A stretch of 64,000 bases of DNA from Piper betle (lineage: Eukaryota; Streptophyta; Magnoliopsida; Piperales; Piperaceae): NCBI GenBank assembly GCA_033002965.1, contig JAURVB010013526.1, positions 1-64,000 of the forward strand, in the 5' to 3' direction. A program made the position numbers and the translations under genes. Shown in pieces: positions 61,291-64,000 of this stretch. The notes under the pieces are model-generated. The model did no database searches. It saw only the letters and a list, made by a program, of their open reading frames with translations, and was not told the DNA's origin. Position 1 is the first letter of the stretch, and each line of letters starts with the position of its first letter.

Positions 61291-62640
61291 CAAAATTTTC
61301 AGCTACGTATGAAGTCAAAATATTAAAGTGACAAAAATTTCACTAAAATTTGTAATTTGTAAAAGAATTTAAAATTAATGAAATGTGAGTACCAACCTCA
61401 CCGTAGATTAACTTAGGGATTCGAGTTGAACTCGAAAGAACCACATAAAATTTCCTACATGTTATTTTGTGCATATATTTTATTTTTATCCTACTATTTC
61501 TTTGTGCAGCAAAGACGCCTCAATCCCACCAAACCCTGAAACCCATATCAAAAGACACGATCCGCGGTGGTGGACTATTTCTTTGAGCGACAAGGACGCC
61601 TCGGTCCCACCGAACCTTCAAACTCGAATCAAAAGACACAATTTGTAGGGTGGACAATCCCATGTTCGAACAAAGATCTAGAGATCAACACGCCACGATG
61701 ATGGAAGTAATAATTACTTACATTATAATTGGATATTACTAATTTATCAAATATAAATATAATAAATGAAATGAGATTATCATATTCAATATTCAATATT
61801 CAATATAATAGCAATATTAATTTACAAAAAACACTAATTATAAATTAATGTCTTTAATCGACTCTCTTTTAAGCGATAACATCACAACCATAAAATCTCT
61901 CTGTAAAAATCTAATCCCTAAAAATCTCAATGAAACCTCCTCTAATTCTCTGGCATCGTAACAAAAGTATCCACTAAATCCTATCAACAAATTCTATCAA
62001 TACAACCTCCTTGTACAGGAGAAAATTATTATTATCTGTATTATTATTATTTCATGGTTTTTACAAATTACTATAGGAAAATAAGAATAAGAAATTGTCT
62101 ATTTAGAGATTTCTTTATATCTTACTATTCGTTTGTTTGCATTATTTACTATTCTTATACTTGACTAGTTTTAAGTGATTTTGATTTTAACATAAATTTA
62201 AATTGACTTAAAATATAATGCACTTTCATAAAAAGAATTTAATAATATTTATTTATATTATCTGGATTTTTTTATTGTAGATAGTCATTTATTATAGTCT
62301 TGTATGTTATATTTATTTGTAAAAAACTTAATATATTATAATTAATTAAATATTCAATATTTATTAATTTGTTAAGTTCATACATCTACTTAAGAAAACT
62401 TAGAAGTAGGGTTTGGTTTAGATTATTTAGATTTTATAATTCTAATTGTAATAATAAAAGGGAAATTTGTAATTTATTTTATTTTATAAATAAGAAATAA
62501 GAAATAAAATTATAAAATAGTTACAAGAAACATGATAAATTCTAATTAAACTAATATTTTTATAAATAAAAAATAAATAATAATATTATAAAATATTTAA
62601 AGGACACGTAGGGGCGCCACGTTAAAAGTTTTGGGTTGTA
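61291..62640. other. Spacer upstream of the strictosidine synthase-like gene
   Basis: 61505-61660 has a ~75-bp direct duplication ('acgcctc.gtcccacc.aacc' with 'aatcaaaagacac'). 61730-62620 is A+T-rich with nothing recognised. Confidence 0.5.
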
Positions 62641-62790
62641 TATATTAATAAGCACAGATAGGTAGGTATAGATAGATTTGCTTGGTAAGTTGTTTTCTAT
62701 TTTTAATATACCAATCTGGCTTATCTGCTTTCCGATTAGTAGTATTTAGTCGTTGGGTTTCTACTAGAACTATGAGATGTTTTACTTGTG

Positions 62791-62800
62791 TATAAATATA
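62791..62800 (+). promoter_or_regulatory. Likely TATA box of the strictosidine synthase-like gene
   Basis: TATAAATATA lies 57 bp before the ATG at 62857, leaving a short 5' UTR of about 25-35 bases. Predicted by sequence and position only. Confidence 0.6.
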
Positions 62801-62856
62801 TAGAATCAAGCGAGCTTTAGATCAATCGAAGCAAATAACTTTCTTTTGCCTGTTGC

Positions 62857-64000
62857 ATGAACATGAAGACGATGAAGATAACTCTGGCTGTCGTTTTGTT
62901 TTTGATATTGGGTCTTTCTGGTGTTGTTCATTCGAGTTACCAAAGGTTACCAGTTCCTGCGGGCACAACCGGACCAGAAAGCGTTGCTTTCGACAACAAC
63001 AATCGAGGCCCCTACACAGGAATCTCTGATGGAAGAGTCATGAAGTGGGACTCTCGTGGCCATGCATGGACTCAATTCTCTGTCCCTTCAAATAGAAGGT
63101 AAGTAACCCAATATTTGTACTTGTTGATAGCTTATTTTTATTATCTCAATGCGTCAAGCGTACGTAGGAATTTCCGATTTGATCTATCTTATATTAACGA
63201 AAGGTTGATTAATGCTTGTACTTCTCATTGGAAATATTATTGCAGACCTTGTTTGTAGTGCCCTTTGCCCCTGTAGTTCTTAGACAAAGGTATCATCTTT
63301 ATTATTTATCATGGATTGTATATCTAATAACGTACGTAAGTGCAGGCCGGAAGATTGCAATGGCTCACAGGATCCGTCCAGGGAGGAGATATGCGGCCGG
63401 CCTCTCGGTTTGCAGTTCAACCAAGCGACTGGAGACCTCTACATAGCCGATTCCTCGTATGGCTTGCTAAGAGTTGGTCCCAAGGGTGGAGCGGCCACCT
63501 TACTCGCTAACATAGCAGGTGGAACGAAGCTTACTTTCACCAACGGTTTGGACATCAACCAAGAAGATGGGATGGTCTACTTTGTAGACTCCAGTTCAAG
63601 GTTCACAAGAAGGTATACATATTCGATCCCAATGTATAGCGGAACGGGTGGATTCGTGTATTAACTTAGAAATCGAACTTCTTTTACTCGAAAATTTCGA
63701 ATCTATCAAAGCACAAACAATAGAAACCATTAGCCTGTAATCATCCTTGAACTCATGTTTTTGAAGTGTTTATGTTACAGAGATCATGATGAAGTGGTTT
63801 CAAGTGGAGATAGTACCGGACGACTTTTGAGATACGATCCAAACAGCAACAGTGTCACAGTTTTGATGAGCAACATTATATACCCAAATGGAGTTGCACT
63901 AAGCAAGGACTATAAGTTTCTTCTATTCACTGAAACTACAACAGGAAGAATAGTGAGGTACTGGCTCCAAGGTCCCAAAGCTGGCAAAAGTGAAGACTTT
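62857..64000 (+). CDS. Strictosidine synthase-like protein, 5' part
   Basis: A six-bladed beta-propeller family that includes strictosidine synthase (tryptamine + secologanin condensation); most plant members are not true strictosidine synthases. Exons in the window: 62857-63098, 63346-63612, 63781-beyond 64000; GT-AG junctions, split arginine codons. Residues 1-27 form a signal peptide (ITLAVVLFLILGLSGVV core), so entry to the secretory pathway or vacuole is likely. Family motifs: GPESVAFD, GPYTGISDGRVMKW, CGRPLGLQFNQATGDLYIAD, FTNGLDINQEDGMVYFVDSS, GRLLRYDPNS, YPNGVALSKDYKFLLFTET and IVRYWLQGPKAG. The catalytic glutamate region lies beyond the window, so true activity cannot be judged. Full-length relatives have about 330-350 residues; about 240 are seen here. 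Confidence 0.92.

Noticed and set aside
62857..64000. Naming the last gene a true strictosidine synthase
   Set aside because: The catalytic region is outside the window, and most family members lack that activity.

Overview
This is nuclear DNA of a flowering plant. Genes have many GT-AG introns and plant-typical products, the spacers are AT-rich, and the window is full of nested LTR retrotransposons, hAT and Mutator-like elements. GC-rich first exons in the cactin and NDC1 genes hint at a monocot or other early-diverging angiosperm, but this is weak evidence. I found no bacterial, viral or organellar segment and no CRISPR array.

Layout. 1-12.5 kb is a Russian-doll nest. A 451-bp miniature LTR element (7959-8409, TSD GGTTA) sits in the 5' LTR of a complete non-coding large retrotransposon derivative (6-10106, minus, TSD GAGAT, initiator-Met PBS). 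That element split a Tork/TNT1-type Copia element (10107-12499, minus), which itself landed beside an exon of a SEN1-like helicase fragment (12503-12700). 14.0-17.6 kb holds a five-exon DJ-1D gene (minus) with two single-base frameshifts in its second half. 17.7-22.1 kb is AT-rich with no gene. 22.1-23.0 kb is a broken KIB1-4 (DUF295) beta-propeller gene. 23.15-23.76 kb is a hAT MITE with an 8-bp TSD. 24.2-25.7 kb is an LTR-like repeat carrying a ~30-bp minisatellite. 26.57-29.11 kb is a decayed hAT element (TSD ATATACAC) with a TRIM nested in it (27946-28556, TSD AATTT). 29.67-34.92 kb is an intact 13-exon cactin gene (minus). 36.2-38.6 kb is a diverged LTR relic, followed by an inverted-repeat MITE. 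39.46-40.55 kb is a FAR1/MULE-transposase relic. 40.8-43.5 kb is a set of extremely GC-rich, strand-skewed blocks, one of them a Mutator-like foldback element with a 10-bp TSD that ends about 50 bp before the NDC1 start codon. 43.56-46.84 kb is the nucleoporin NDC1 gene (plus, 4 exons), again with two homopolymer frameshifts. 48.13-55.27 kb is a rearranged LTR element (TSD AATTT) containing other LTR pieces and an interspersed repeat. 56.53-56.70 kb is an isolated first exon of a MAP70-like gene. 57.5-61.3 kb is GC-rich repeat-like DNA of unknown identity. 62.86 kb to the end is the 5' part of a strictosidine synthase-like gene (plus) that continues beyond the window.

The genes are unrelated housekeeping or accessory genes (glyoxalase/deglycase-like DJ-1, spliceosome-associated cactin, nuclear-pore NDC1, secreted or vacuolar strictosidine synthase-like). 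They do not form a pathway or cluster. I did not find a convincing new biological system. The most notable observations are the GC-skewed foldback DNA next to the NDC1 start, the completely delimited nested retroelements, and a repeated pattern of one-base indels in otherwise well-conserved exons, which may be assembly error.
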